The notes beneath the pieces were generated by a model. That model was not told where the DNA came from. It searched no databases and saw only the letters and a program-made list of their open reading frames with translations. 58,441 nt of DNA from Sinomicrobium sp. (GTDB lineage: Bacteria > Bacteroidota > Bacteroidia > Flavobacteriales > Flavobacteriaceae): positions 1 through 58,441 of the forward strand of contig JAJUFH010000020.1 in NCBI GenBank assembly GCA_029266035.1. The letters run 5' to 3'. The position numbers and the translations under genes are program-made. This document shows positions 14,856 to 24,955 of this stretch, piece by piece (position 1 is the stretch's first letter; each line of letters opens with the position of its first letter).

Positions 14856-16016
14856 TCAGTTGTTTGTCAAAGCCCTGGATGGATTTAGCCAATCATCCAC
14901 TTTATCGTATAGCAGATCGAAAAGCGATCTTTCCGTAAGTTTAAAATTTGCGGTCAGGGTCATTCCTTTACCCAGATTTCCCCTGAAACCGTTTTTTAGT
15001 TGAAGGTATTGTTCATTAATGCTGCATCTGACCTTAAAGGCCGCTGTTTCTTCATCTATATTTTCTATATCGTTCCCTATACTTACAATCTGTCCGGTAG
15101 CAAAGCCCCACTGATTGTAATTGAAGGCATCTATCTGATAGGTGACAGTTTGCGATTCTCTCACCAATCCTATGTCGGAGGGTGCTATATAACACTCTAT
15201 CAGCAAACCTGTATCCGGTGAAATCTCTCCGATATTTACCCCGGAGTTTATGTAGCCTCCTTCTTCTACTCCCGCCACGCGCAACAGCGTGCCCGACACA
15301 GGAGCGGTGAGCACATAATTCTTGTCGTTGGAAGCGTACTGATTGTAATCAGAACCCAACTCTTTAAGGGTATTTACAAGAGAGGTGTGCTCCGATTGCC
15401 ACTGGTAACGCTGCTGTGTTTTATAGCCTTGAAGATCACTCTTCGCCATATCGTATTCCAGTTTCTTGGTCTCAAACTCGGCATTGGAAATCACCTTTCG
15501 GTCGTGTAACCTCTTGTGCCGTTCAAAATCCCTTCGGGTAGTTTCGAGTCGCGTTTCCAGCTCATTTATCTTTTGCCTGTACTCCATATAACTGGCCTTG
15601 TACTTTGCAGAGCTAAGTCTGGATACCGCGATATTCCCTCCTCCAGACAGCAGTGAAAGATCGTGTACAAAATTGCGATTGTCTCTGATTTGCTGACGGT
15701 ACAACGACATTTTATCATCTATCTGCTCACTGTTGAGAACGAGCAAGGTGTCGCCCTTTTCCACTCGCTGGTTGTTCGCCATATTTTTGAAAGTGACCTT
15801 TCCCGAATTGATGAGAGTAAGCTGAGTTCGCTCTATTTCCGGTTTGATAATTCCTCTCGAAGTAGTGTACACATCCACATATATAAATGGAAGTGACAAC
15901 AGAAATCCCAAAATACTCAACAGTATCAAGCCATAAATCAATTTGCTGCGGTTTTGCAGTCTAAAATGATGGGCTTCTACAGTGCTGTCGATTATTTCCT
16001 TTGGAAAGATCTGCAT
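14856..16016 (-). CDS. HlyD-family membrane fusion protein
   Basis: Periplasmic adaptor that links an inner-membrane exporter to an outer-membrane channel. One transmembrane helix lies near residues 28-50 (LIYGLILLSILGFLLSLPFIY). It is followed by a split lipoyl/barrel-sandwich domain (RVEKGDTLLVLNSEQIDD at about 85 and NYVLTAPVSGTLLRVAG at about 235), a long coiled coil between them (MEYRQKINELETRLETTRRD) and a beta-barrel part. Start at 16016 (MQIFPKEIID) is favoured because the upstream extension to 16121 is Cys- and Lys-rich and unlike the family. It should pair with the C39 exporter; no TolC-type gene is in the window. Confidence 0.9.
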   Translation of the reverse strand: MQIFPKEIIDSTVEAHHFRLQNRSKLIYGLILLSILGFLLSLPFIYVDVYTTSRGIIKPEIERTQLTLINSGKVTFKNMANNQRVEKGDTLLVLNSEQIDDKMSLYRQQIRDNRNFVHDLSLLSGGGNIAVSRLSSAKYKASYMEYRQKINELETRLETTRRDFERHKRLHDRKVISNAEFETKKLEYDMAKSDLQGYKTQQRYQWQSEHTSLVNTLKELGSDYNQYASNDKNYVLTAPVSGTLLRVAGVEEGGYINSGVNIGEISPDTGLLIECYIAPSDIGLVRESQTVTYQIDAFNYNQWGFATGQIVSIGNDIENIDEETAAFKVRCSINEQYLQLKNGFRGNLGKGMTLTANFKLTERSLFDLLYDKVDDWLNPSRALTNN

Positions 16017-16213
16017 AAAATTAACTCTCTTTTGAGTGCATAAAAATAGATAATTTATAGATAAAACAACCTTTTTTTGCGATAAAATACACCAAAAACA
16101 TCTCTTTTTGCGAATAATCACTTAAAACAATCACAAAAAAATCACTGTGTGGAGATATTTTATTGTATTTGTAACACAAGGCTTAAAAAGACAGTGGGCA
16201 ATATATAGAAATT

Positions 16214-16248
16214 AAAAGAGGCTACCCAAAACAAGAGCAGCCTCTTTT
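16214..16248 (-). terminator. Intrinsic terminator after gdhA
   Basis: AAAAGAGGCT (16214-16223) pairs with AGCCTCTTTT (16239-16248) around a 15-base loop; T-run on the minus strand after the stem. It lies 18 bases past the gdhA stop. Confidence 0.8.
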
Positions 16249-16266
16249 GTATTGCATCGATCTCGC

Positions 16267-17922
<1,656 letters not shown>

Positions 17923-18702
17923 ATGAAACCCAAAAATCTATCTGTATCGTTCAAGTTATTCCTCTTGCTCACTCTTTTACTAATCGCGGGATGTGACAAT
18001 ACGGAAACCCTTTCTTATAGCACACATAATATTACTACCGACACCGGAGATTGCGAACAAGATCGATGTGCTAAGGTCAAAATCAGCTTCCCGGTGGCCG
18101 CGTCTTCGACAGATGCCGCTCAAAAAATCAATACCGTCATAGAAGACAAAATAATAAGTACCTTTATCATAGACCCCGACAGCAAAAAGGAAAAGAGCAT
18201 AGAAGACGCCGTAGACAATTTTAAAAGCGAATACTTGAAAGACCGCGAGATGCAACCCGATTTTGCCTTTGGTTATGAAGCAGAAATCAGGGGAGAAGTG
18301 CTTTACAAGGGGAAAAAACTACACAGTCTCGCCTTCTCTTCCTTTATGTATACCGGAGGTGCTCACGGCTACAGCAGCCTTACATACATCAATATAGACC
18401 CCGTGAGCGGTAAGACCTACTCCAACGACGAGCTGTTTACCGATAAGAATGGCTTTCTGAAAATTGCAGAGCAAAAGTTCAGAGAGCTGGAAAAAATCCC
18501 AGAAGACAGCAATATCAACAGTACGGGATTTTGGTTTGAAAACGACACCTACCACCTTCCAGAAAATATCGGTTTTACCAAAAACAATATCATACTTCAC
18601 TACAACGCATACGACATCAGCTCTTATGCCGAAGGGGGCAAAACTGTCGAAATCCCAATCGGTGATATAGTGCAGTATTTGTCCGTCTTACCCTCGGCTT
18701 AA
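17923..18702 (+). CDS. Lipoprotein with DUF4163 and DUF3298 domains (RsiV/PdaC-like)
   Basis: Start at 17923 gives a lipoprotein signal with lipobox LIAGC (Cys near 24). The N-terminal half (KVKISFPVAASSTDAAQKIN) fits DUF4163 and the C-terminal half with YTGGAHGYSSLTYINID fits DUF3298, the pair found in lysozyme-binding RsiV and in PdaC. The conserved GGAHG loop is present. No peptidoglycan deacetylase or sigma factor is adjacent, so the ligand is unknown. An earlier in-frame ATG at 17854 would spoil the signal peptide. It is followed at 34 bases by the ArsC-like gene. Confidence 0.82.
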   Translation: MKPKNLSVSFKLFLLLTLLLIAGCDNTETLSYSTHNITTDTGDCEQDRCAKVKISFPVAASSTDAAQKINTVIEDKIISTFIIDPDSKKEKSIEDAVDNFKSEYLKDREMQPDFAFGYEAEIRGEVLYKGKKLHSLAFSSFMYTGGAHGYSSLTYINIDPVSGKTYSNDELFTDKNGFLKIAEQKFRELEKIPEDSNINSTGFWFENDTYHLPENIGFTKNNIILHYNAYDISSYAEGGKTVEIPIGDIVQYLSVLPSA

Positions 18703-18736
18703 ACGATATCCCACTCCTGAAAACCAGCTCAACACT

Positions 18737-19093
18737 ATGAACAAGATATATCACCTCAACACCTGCGATACCTGCAGACGCATTATAAAGCAACTCCAAC
18801 TCCCCTCTTCATTTGTACTACAGGACATAAAGTCTGAACCGATTACGGTAAAACAACTCGAGGAGATGAAATCGCTTTCCGGTTCTTACGAAAGTCTGTT
18901 TAGCAGAAGAGCCAAACTGTATAAAGAAAGGGGCCTCGCGACAGAAAATCTAAGCGAAGATGATTACAAAAGTCTTATCCTAGAACATTATACCTTTCTC
19001 AAAAGACCGGTGATTATCGCCGGTGACAAAATCTTTGTAGGAAACAGCAAAAAAACAGTAGAAGCCGCAGTGCAAGCGGTTTCTGAACTGTAA
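18737..19093 (+). CDS. ArsC/Spx-family thioredoxin-fold protein
   Basis: 118 residues with the thioredoxin fold of the arsenate reductase-like family: N-terminal CDTC (Cys10 and Cys13), a long helical insert (LEEMKSLSGSYESLFSRRAK) and the KRPVIIAGDKIFVGN strand-turn near the C-terminus. True ArsC enzymes have one essential Cys and a basic triad; the CxxC here points instead to Spx/YffB-like members whose substrate is unknown. No arsenic genes are near. It is convergent with the MATE gene, 8 bases apart. Confidence 0.82.
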   Translation: MNKIYHLNTCDTCRRIIKQLQLPSSFVLQDIKSEPITVKQLEEMKSLSGSYESLFSRRAKLYKERGLATENLSEDDYKSLILEHYTFLKRPVIIAGDKIFVGNSKKTVEAAVQAVSEL

Positions 19094-19101
19094 CCCCTTC
19101 C

Positions 19102-20460
19102 CTACTTCACCGTGGGGGTTTGCGGTCTCAAACGCAATCTGATCTCTCTGAAAAGGTAGAAGCCTGTTACCAGAGTAGAAAGTACATCGGCAATCGGGAA
19201 TGACATCCACAGTCCTTGTTCCCCGTAATATTTGGGCAATATGAGGATGAGAGGAATAAAGAAAAAGCCCTGCCGGGTAAGGGTGAGTAACAAAGCCGGA
19301 ACAGCTTTGCCCACTGCCTGAAAATACGCAGCTCCTATGAGTTGTAACGCTATGATGGGCGTAGCTGCAAAAACCCATCTCATGGCCTTAGGGGCACGTT
19401 CTAGTATTTCAGCATCGGTGGTAAACACCTTTACGATAACATCGGGAAAACTCATGATAAAAGCAAAGACGATTAAAGCCAGTAAGGCGGCGTATTTCAC
19501 TGCTATAAAAATACTCTCTATCACTCTGCGATACATCCTTGCCCCGTAATTAAAGCCAGCAATGGGCAAAAAACCTTGAGTAACCCCGAGTACAGGAAAT
19601 AGAGCAAACATCAACATTCTACCGATAATGGCGTATACCGTAACCGAAATTTCCCCACCGAGGCGGAAGAGAATATTGTTTACAAATAGATAGGTTACAC
19701 TAACCGCTGCCTGACGAGCCAGTGTGACAAAACCAAGCGCCGCGATCTCTCTGACAATACCGGCTTTAAGCACGAGGTGTTCAAGCCCAATTTTCAATTC
19801 AGATTTTCCTCGAAAATACCACAGCATATAGGCAAAACACAAAAAGTACGATGCTGTTGTCGCCCATGCCGCACCCTGCATACCATAACCCATCAGGTTG
19901 ATAAACACATAGTCGAGAACAAGGTTGCCCACCGAAGGAATCATCATGGCTACCATGGCAAATTTTGGCTTGCCTTCGGCTCTGATAACATTGTTTCCCA
20001 TCATACACAAGGCATGAAAGGGAACTCCGTACATCACAATGGTGTAGTACGTCTTTGCCAGATCGAATATGTCTCCCTTACCTCCAAAACTCGGCACCAG
20101 CACATCTACAAAGCTCAAACCCATCACAGCGAGAGTAAGCGTGATCATCAAGGTCAACACAAACTGATTTCCGAATGTTTGAAATGCCTTCCCTGGGTTT
20201 CCGGCTCCCAAGGCCCGTGAGATTACAGATGCCCCTCCTATACCTATACCCATTCCGAGAGCGGCGATAAAAAACGAAACCGGCAATACTACATTTATAG
20301 CAGCTATGGCAATAGGCCCTATCCAGTTACCAACAAAAATAGTGTCGATCAATACGTTGAGCGACATTACCAATATACCTATCGAAGCCGGTAATGCTTG
20401 TTTTACCAACAGTTTCCCCACGGGATCTTTCCCGAGGGTTTCTGACGAAATCCCAGCCAT
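19102..20460 (-). CDS. MATE-family efflux transporter
   Basis: 452 residues with twelve hydrophobic segments in two similar halves. The first half begins KLLVKQALPASIGILVMSLN and carries GNWIGPIAIAAINVVLPVSF and IGGASVISRALGAG, all typical of MATE exporters that use sodium or proton gradients to expel cationic compounds. The start codon lies 4 bases downstream of the hemH stop, so it is translated from the hemH mRNA. Substrate unknown; export of a porphyrin-type compound would suit the context but is speculative. Confidence 0.9.
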   Translation of the reverse strand: MAGISSETLGKDPVGKLLVKQALPASIGILVMSLNVLIDTIFVGNWIGPIAIAAINVVLPVSFFIAALGMGIGIGGASVISRALGAGNPGKAFQTFGNQFVLTLMITLTLAVMGLSFVDVLVPSFGGKGDIFDLAKTYYTIVMYGVPFHALCMMGNNVIRAEGKPKFAMVAMMIPSVGNLVLDYVFINLMGYGMQGAAWATTASYFLCFAYMLWYFRGKSELKIGLEHLVLKAGIVREIAALGFVTLARQAAVSVTYLFVNNILFRLGGEISVTVYAIIGRMLMFALFPVLGVTQGFLPIAGFNYGARMYRRVIESIFIAVKYAALLALIVFAFIMSFPDVIVKVFTTDAEILERAPKAMRWVFAATPIIALQLIGAAYFQAVGKAVPALLLTLTRQGFFFIPLILILPKYYGEQGLWMSFPIADVLSTLVTGFYLFREIRLRLRPQTPTVK

Positions 20461-20464
20461 ACTG

Positions 20465-21496
20465 TTAATTTTTTACAACTGGGGCATCTGCCCATTCGTC
20501 CATCCACCTCGCCAGTACCTTTACCCAATCTTCTCTGTCGTTGATACAGGGAATAACGTGAAACTCCTCGCCTCCTTTTTCTAGAAAATCTTCGCGAGCC
20601 TCCATTCCAATCTCTTCGAGGGTTTCCAGACAGTCGGATACAAATGCTGGTGTTACTACAGCCAGCTTCTTGACTCCCTTGGTCGCAAAACCGGCTACCG
20701 TATTATCGGTAAAGGGCTGTAACCAAGGATCCTTTCCCAGTCGGGATTGAAAAGAAGTAGAGTAGGTTCCTTCCTTGAGCCCGAGGTATTCCACTACCTG
20801 TCGCGTAGTTTCATAACACTGATGTCGGTAACAAAACTGATGCGCCTTAGAGGGTGTTTTACAGCACTGCCCGTCTATTTTACAATGCGATTTGGTAATG
20901 TCTGATTTTCGGATGTGCCGTTCCGGAACTCCGTGATAGGAAAACAACAGATGCTCCCACTCCTTTCCCTTCAAACTATCTTCTATCGATGTAGAAAGCA
21001 CTCTGATATAGTCGGGATGATTGTAAAACGGAGGCACAGTGGTAAAGTTCATATCGGGAAAGTGTTGTTTTCGAAGCTTTTCGGCCAGCACTAGTATAGT
21101 TTCGGTAGTTGCCATCGCAAACTGAGGGTAAAGCGGGATAAGCAACACTTCCTTAACCCCTTTTTCATACAATTCTCTCAGACCTTGTTCGAGAGAGGGC
21201 TTGCCATACCTCATCGCCAGCGCTACGGGAACAGATACTATTTCCTGTGTTTTATCCTGTAATCTACGGGAGAGTACGATAAGCGGAGACCCCTCGTCCC
21301 ACCAAATCTTCTTATACGCCTCTGCCGAGCTCTTGGGACGAGTTCTGAGTATCATCCCCTTTACAATAAAAGCCCGCAATAACCAGGGGACATCTATCAC
21401 CCTTTTATCCATCAGAAACTCGTCGAGATATTTCTTTACGTCTGCTTCATCCGTACTGTCTGGCGAACCCAGATTGACCAATAACACACCCTTCAT
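20465..21496 (-). CDS. hemH: Ferrochelatase
   Basis: Inserts ferrous iron into protoporphyrin IX, the last step of heme synthesis. 343 residues with the family start KGVLLVNLGSPDSTDEADVK, the active-site His in LLFSYHGVPERHI (near 195) and YSTSFQSRLGKDPWLQP. The Glu-bearing C-terminal motif VVTPAFVSDCLETLEEIG is present. The insert with Cys residues (CKIDGQCCKTPSKAHQFC) is usual in bacterial members. It sits on the minus strand, separated from the other heme genes by ThuA and the AraC regulator, and shares an mRNA with MATE. Confidence 0.96.
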   Translation of the reverse strand: MKGVLLVNLGSPDSTDEADVKKYLDEFLMDKRVIDVPWLLRAFIVKGMILRTRPKSSAEAYKKIWWDEGSPLIVLSRRLQDKTQEIVSVPVALAMRYGKPSLEQGLRELYEKGVKEVLLIPLYPQFAMATTETILVLAEKLRKQHFPDMNFTTVPPFYNHPDYIRVLSTSIEDSLKGKEWEHLLFSYHGVPERHIRKSDITKSHCKIDGQCCKTPSKAHQFCYRHQCYETTRQVVEYLGLKEGTYSTSFQSRLGKDPWLQPFTDNTVAGFATKGVKKLAVVTPAFVSDCLETLEEIGMEAREDFLEKGGEEFHVIPCINDREDWVKVLARWMDEWADAPVVKN

Positions 21497-21634
21497 TATC
21501 TTACTCTTATTTTTTAAACAAAATTAGGCATTCTTTAAAGTTTGACCGGAAGTAATCTCCTTTTTTTACCGAGACAAAACAAGAGTGAATATTCCGGGTT
21601 TTTATCAGACTGAACCGCAATTTACGCTAGACTC

Positions 21635-22348
21635 CTATCGGAACAAACAGTATTTAATACCTTCGAGCAAGTGCTGCACAAAAGCTTCTTCTTCGTACGA
21701 TTCTTCCGTATGTCCTCCTCCGGTGTAAAACGAGCGCCCACCGGCAAACTCCTGATACCAGGCTATGGGGTGAGAAGGTCCGTTAGTCCCTCCCTCGTAG
21801 GTAGACTCATCCAGGTTTAGCAACACCTTGATATTCGGACTGATTTGCTTAAAATTGTACCACTCATCAGTACGCATCCAGGTATCTCCTAGGTGGGAGC
21901 AGGTAGTGTGAGTTGGCATTTTTACCTGTATAGTGGCCTCTTGTACCCCAGAATGCCCCTCGAAATAAGCCCCTACCAACATACCGTACCAAGGCCAGTC
22001 AAACTCGGTATTCGCTGCGGCGTGAACACCTACAAAACCGCCCCCTTTCTCCATGAAGATCTCAAAGGCTTTCTGCTGCTCTTCATCTAGTATATCTCCA
22101 GTAGTATTGAGAAAAACCACAGCGTCGAAATGGGAGAGCGAATCTCTCGAAAAAACTACGGTGTCTTCCGTATGTGTCACATCAAAACGGTTTTCCCTTC
22201 CAAGCCTTTCTATCAAGCTCACCCCTGCTTCTATAGACTTGTGTCGGTAAGCGTCTGTTTTGGTAAAGACGAGTACACTTTGCTGCTCCTGTGTGTATCC
22301 TGCCGACACAATGAGGGCAAACAGCAATAAAACCAGGCTTGATTTCAT
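21635..22348 (-). CDS. Secreted ThuA-domain protein
   Basis: 237 residues. A signal peptide (MKSSLVLLLFALIVSAGYT) precedes a ThuA domain: LVFTKTDAYRHKSIEAG, the glutamine amidotransferase-like FLNTTGDILDEEQQKAFE, GGGFVGVHAA near residue 105, and HPIAWYQEFAGGRSFYTGGG near the end. ThuA proteins occur with sugar metabolism (trehaloses, other glycosides) and in PVC/Bacteroidota secreted hydrolase clusters; the reaction is not well defined. It lies between hemH (139 bases) and the AraC regulator (104 bases) on the same strand. The link to heme is probably only positional. Confidence 0.88.
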   Translation of the reverse strand: MKSSLVLLLFALIVSAGYTQEQQSVLVFTKTDAYRHKSIEAGVSLIERLGRENRFDVTHTEDTVVFSRDSLSHFDAVVFLNTTGDILDEEQQKAFEIFMEKGGGFVGVHAAANTEFDWPWYGMLVGAYFEGHSGVQEATIQVKMPTHTTCSHLGDTWMRTDEWYNFKQISPNIKVLLNLDESTYEGGTNGPSHPIAWYQEFAGGRSFYTGGGHTEESYEEEAFVQHLLEGIKYCLFR

Positions 22349-22452
22349 CCTGTATATTGTGATTTAAAGGTTAGTTGTTTCCGGCACCAAAAGTCGGATT
22401 CCCAAATGTAGTAATAAGAGCTTGTTTAAACTAATTTCGACAGAAAAAACAC

Positions 22453-23346
22453 TCAGGCGTTTAGAGACATCAGGTATTTTTTGGGGGTGGTCCCGTATTT
22501 CTTTTTAAAAGCCGAAATAAAGTGACTCGCTGCACTATACCCTATCTTAAATCCTACTTCGTTGACATTGTACTCCCCGCCTTCGAGCATCTTTCGGGCG
22601 TATTCCATTTTGTAATCGAACAAAAAACTGTACACAGAATCTCCGTAGATTTGTTTAAAACCCGTTTTCAGTTTTTTTAGGTTAAGACCTACCTCATTGG
22701 CCAGATTGTCGAGCGTAGGAGGTTCAGACATATTGGCGATTACTATGTCTTTGGCTCTCTTTATTTTTGCCACATTCTCCTCGTCTATGAGAAACGGACA
22801 CTGATCGACATCGGCATTGTCTGGCCTGTTAAAATACAGTCCTAAAAGCTCGTAGACCTTGCCTTTTAGATACAGGCGCTTCACAGAATCGTGAAGGTTG
22901 TGGTGTACCATTTGATTGAGTATCACCATAACGGCTGGAGAAACATCGACATTGTCGTAGTATTTCTTGTCTCTGTTCTCTTCACTCAAAAAATGGATGT
23001 AACCCGCTTCATGTGAAAAGAGAGAATGAAATTTCCGTATGGATATCAATACAGAAAGCAGTTGTGCTTTAGGACCTATTTCAACGTCTATAGGTAAATC
23101 GCGTTGCGGATTGTACAGCAATAGTGACTGCTCTTCCCCCACCTGAAGGTGATAGCGACCCCCGTTAAAATTAAATTTCGAATCTCCCCTCAAACCAAAG
23201 TGGAACTGTATATAACTGCAGTCGATCTCTCTAGTCAAATGCTGATTGACACTTCCCTCATTTTGCATTCTCAACAGAGAAAATCCCTCTTCAAACTGCA
23301 CTTCTTCCACAGCACTTACAGCGATATTTTTTCCTTCCATTACCAT
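22453..23346 (-). CDS. AraC-family transcriptional regulator next to hemA
   Basis: 297 residues. The C-terminal 100 residues carry the two HTH motifs of AraC regulators: LDNLANEVGLNLKKLKTGFK and VNEVGFKIGYSAASHFISAF, followed by the KKYGTTPKKYL tail. The N-terminal 190 residues have a cupin-like part (SYIQFHFGLRGDSKFNFNG). It is divergent from hemA with 201 bases between start codons, which suggests control of heme synthesis; as I recall, this pairing is also seen in other flavobacteria. The ligand is not evident. A second Met is at 23340. Two palindromes in the gap may be its sites or those of a metal regulator. Confidence 0.88.
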   Translation of the reverse strand: MVMEGKNIAVSAVEEVQFEEGFSLLRMQNEGSVNQHLTREIDCSYIQFHFGLRGDSKFNFNGGRYHLQVGEEQSLLLYNPQRDLPIDVEIGPKAQLLSVLISIRKFHSLFSHEAGYIHFLSEENRDKKYYDNVDVSPAVMVILNQMVHHNLHDSVKRLYLKGKVYELLGLYFNRPDNADVDQCPFLIDEENVAKIKRAKDIVIANMSEPPTLDNLANEVGLNLKKLKTGFKQIYGDSVYSFLFDYKMEYARKMLEGGEYNVNEVGFKIGYSAASHFISAFKKKYGTTPKKYLMSLNA

Positions 23347-23364
23347 GCCCTTATCTGATGTTTT

Positions 23365-23385
23365 TATTTAGAATAATTCTAAATA
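23365..23385. promoter_or_regulatory. 21-bp palindrome upstream of the AraC gene
   Basis: TATTTAGAAT (23365-23374), one central A, ATTCTAAATA (23376-23385): arms of 10 bp with no mismatch. It lies 18 bases before the AraC start codon and downstream of its presumed -7 box (CAAAAATA at 23414-23421 on the plus strand), in a place suited to repression. The shape resembles operators of metal-dependent repressors (Fur/DtxR type), an inference from symmetry and context only. Confidence 0.6.
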
Positions 23386-23492
23386 TTGTTTTTTGAAACC
23401 GTTGATATCACTACAAAAATACGGTTTTATACTCATTTGAACACTCAAAGCACCTAAAATATCCTAAAGCGTTATAAAAAGTCCTTACAGCG

Positions 23493-23524
23493 TTGTTTTT
23501 TTATACAAGGGTATTATACTTTTG
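23493..23524 (+). promoter_or_regulatory. hemA promoter
   Basis: TTG (23493-23495), 21 bases, then TACTTTTG (23517-23524): a full match to the Bacteroidota promoter. The start of transcription is expected near 23531, giving a leader of only about 17 bases before ATG 23548. Confidence 0.75.
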
Positions 23525-23531
23525 TCACAAT

Positions 23532-23549
23532 TTTAGATTTAGCCTAAAT
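23532..23549. promoter_or_regulatory. Palindrome at the hemA transcription and translation start
   Basis: ATTTAG (23537-23542), C, CTAAAT (23544-23549) is a perfect 13-bp palindrome whose right arm includes the first two bases of the hemA ATG; a further TTTAG half lies at 23532-23536. ATTTAG/CTAAAT halves are shared with the palindrome at 23365. A protein bound here would block both transcription start and promoter clearance. Confidence 0.5.
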
Positions 23550-24840
23550 GGAAGATTACAACCTCAATCGAGGAAAATATTTTTATGCCGTAGGACTGAG
23601 CTACAGAAAAGCAGATGAAGAGATAAGGGGAAAGTTCAGCCTGAACGAAGTACAAAAAACAGCGCTATTGCGACAGGCCAAAGCAGAGGGAATTGATGAG
23701 ATACTGGTTATTTCCACCTGTAATCGCACTGAAATATACGGATTTGCCCAACATCCTTTTCAGCTTATAAAACTGCTTTGCGATCACTCAAACGGCAATA
23801 TAGACGAGTTTAAAGACGTCGCTTATGTTTACAAGAACAACGACGCCATAGGGCATATTTTTCGCGTAGGAACAGGGCTCGACAGTCAGATACTGGGAGA
23901 TTTTGAAATCATCGCACAAATCAAAAAGGGCTTTGCACTATCCCGAAAACACCATACGGCAAATGCCTTTTTAGAGCGTCTGTGCAACTCTGTGATACAG
24001 GCTAGCAAACGAATCAAAAACGAAACCGAACTTTCCACAGGAGCTACTTCAGTTTCTTTTGCCTCTGTGCAATACATCCTGAACCACGTAGAGCGTATCT
24101 CCCAAAAGAACATATTGCTGTTCGGCACCGGTAAAATAGGGAGAAACACCTGCGAAAACCTGATAAAACACACCGGAAACGACCATATCACTCTTATCAA
24201 TCGCACCAAGGGAAAGGCAGAGAAAATAGCTGGAAAATTCGATCTGACCGTAAAGGATTTTACCGATCTTCGCGAAGAGATTCTCAAATGTGATATTCTG
24301 ATTGTAGCTACAGGTGCCCCGGACCCGACGGTTACCAAAGATCTCATTCCAAAAGACAAGGAAATTCTTATTCTCGACCTTTCCGTCCCCCGCAATACAG
24401 ACAGCGAAATAGCCAAGCTACCCGGACTTACGCTCATTTCACTTGACCATCTTTCACAGATGACCGACGAAACCCTAGAGAGGCGAAAAACTTTCATCCC
24501 TCAAGCTGAATCCATTATCGAAGAGGTACAAGACGAATTTACCAAATGGTTGGGAACGCGTAAATTTGCCCCCACCATCAAGGCTCTGAAGAAAAAACTG
24601 AACACCCTTAAAGATGCTGAGGTAGATTTTCAACGCAAAAAGATCGAAGATTTTAACGATGAGCAGGCAGAAATTATAGGCAGTAGAATCATACAGAAAA
24701 TCACTACTCATTTTGCCAGCCACCTCAAAGAAAACCACGAATCTGCCGACGAAAGCCTAGAACTAATAAAAAAGGTTTTTCAACTGGATGATATCACCCC
24801 TCTTGTCAAGGAACAGAAACCCGTCAAAACGGCGCCCTGA
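23548..24840 (+). CDS. hemA: Glutamyl-tRNA reductase
   Basis: First committed step of heme synthesis in bacteria using the C5 route: reduces glutamyl-tRNA to glutamate-1-semialdehyde with NADPH. 430 residues. Catalytic Cys58 is in VISTCNRTEIYG; the NADPH motif LLFGTGKIGRNTC is near 188; RIKNETELSTGATSVSF and the C-terminal dimer helices follow. First gene of the rightward heme cluster, with a canonical promoter at 23493-23524. The next enzyme, hemL, is not in the window. Confidence 0.97.
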   Translation: MEDYNLNRGKYFYAVGLSYRKADEEIRGKFSLNEVQKTALLRQAKAEGIDEILVISTCNRTEIYGFAQHPFQLIKLLCDHSNGNIDEFKDVAYVYKNNDAIGHIFRVGTGLDSQILGDFEIIAQIKKGFALSRKHHTANAFLERLCNSVIQASKRIKNETELSTGATSVSFASVQYILNHVERISQKNILLFGTGKIGRNTCENLIKHTGNDHITLINRTKGKAEKIAGKFDLTVKDFTDLREEILKCDILIVATGAPDPTVTKDLIPKDKEILILDLSVPRNTDSEIAKLPGLTLISLDHLSQMTDETLERRKTFIPQAESIIEEVQDEFTKWLGTRKFAPTIKALKKKLNTLKDAEVDFQRKKIEDFNDEQAEIIGSRIIQKITTHFASHLKENHESADESLELIKKVFQLDDITPLVKEQKPVKTAP

Positions 24841-24955
24841 TACAAGCGTGAAAGTATTTGGGAAGTAGACAGAAAACTTCCAAAAAGGCTTTTATCTGGA
24901 ATACTCGGATATCGCCAAACATTTTCTAAACTACAACGAGACAGGCGTAAAAGCT

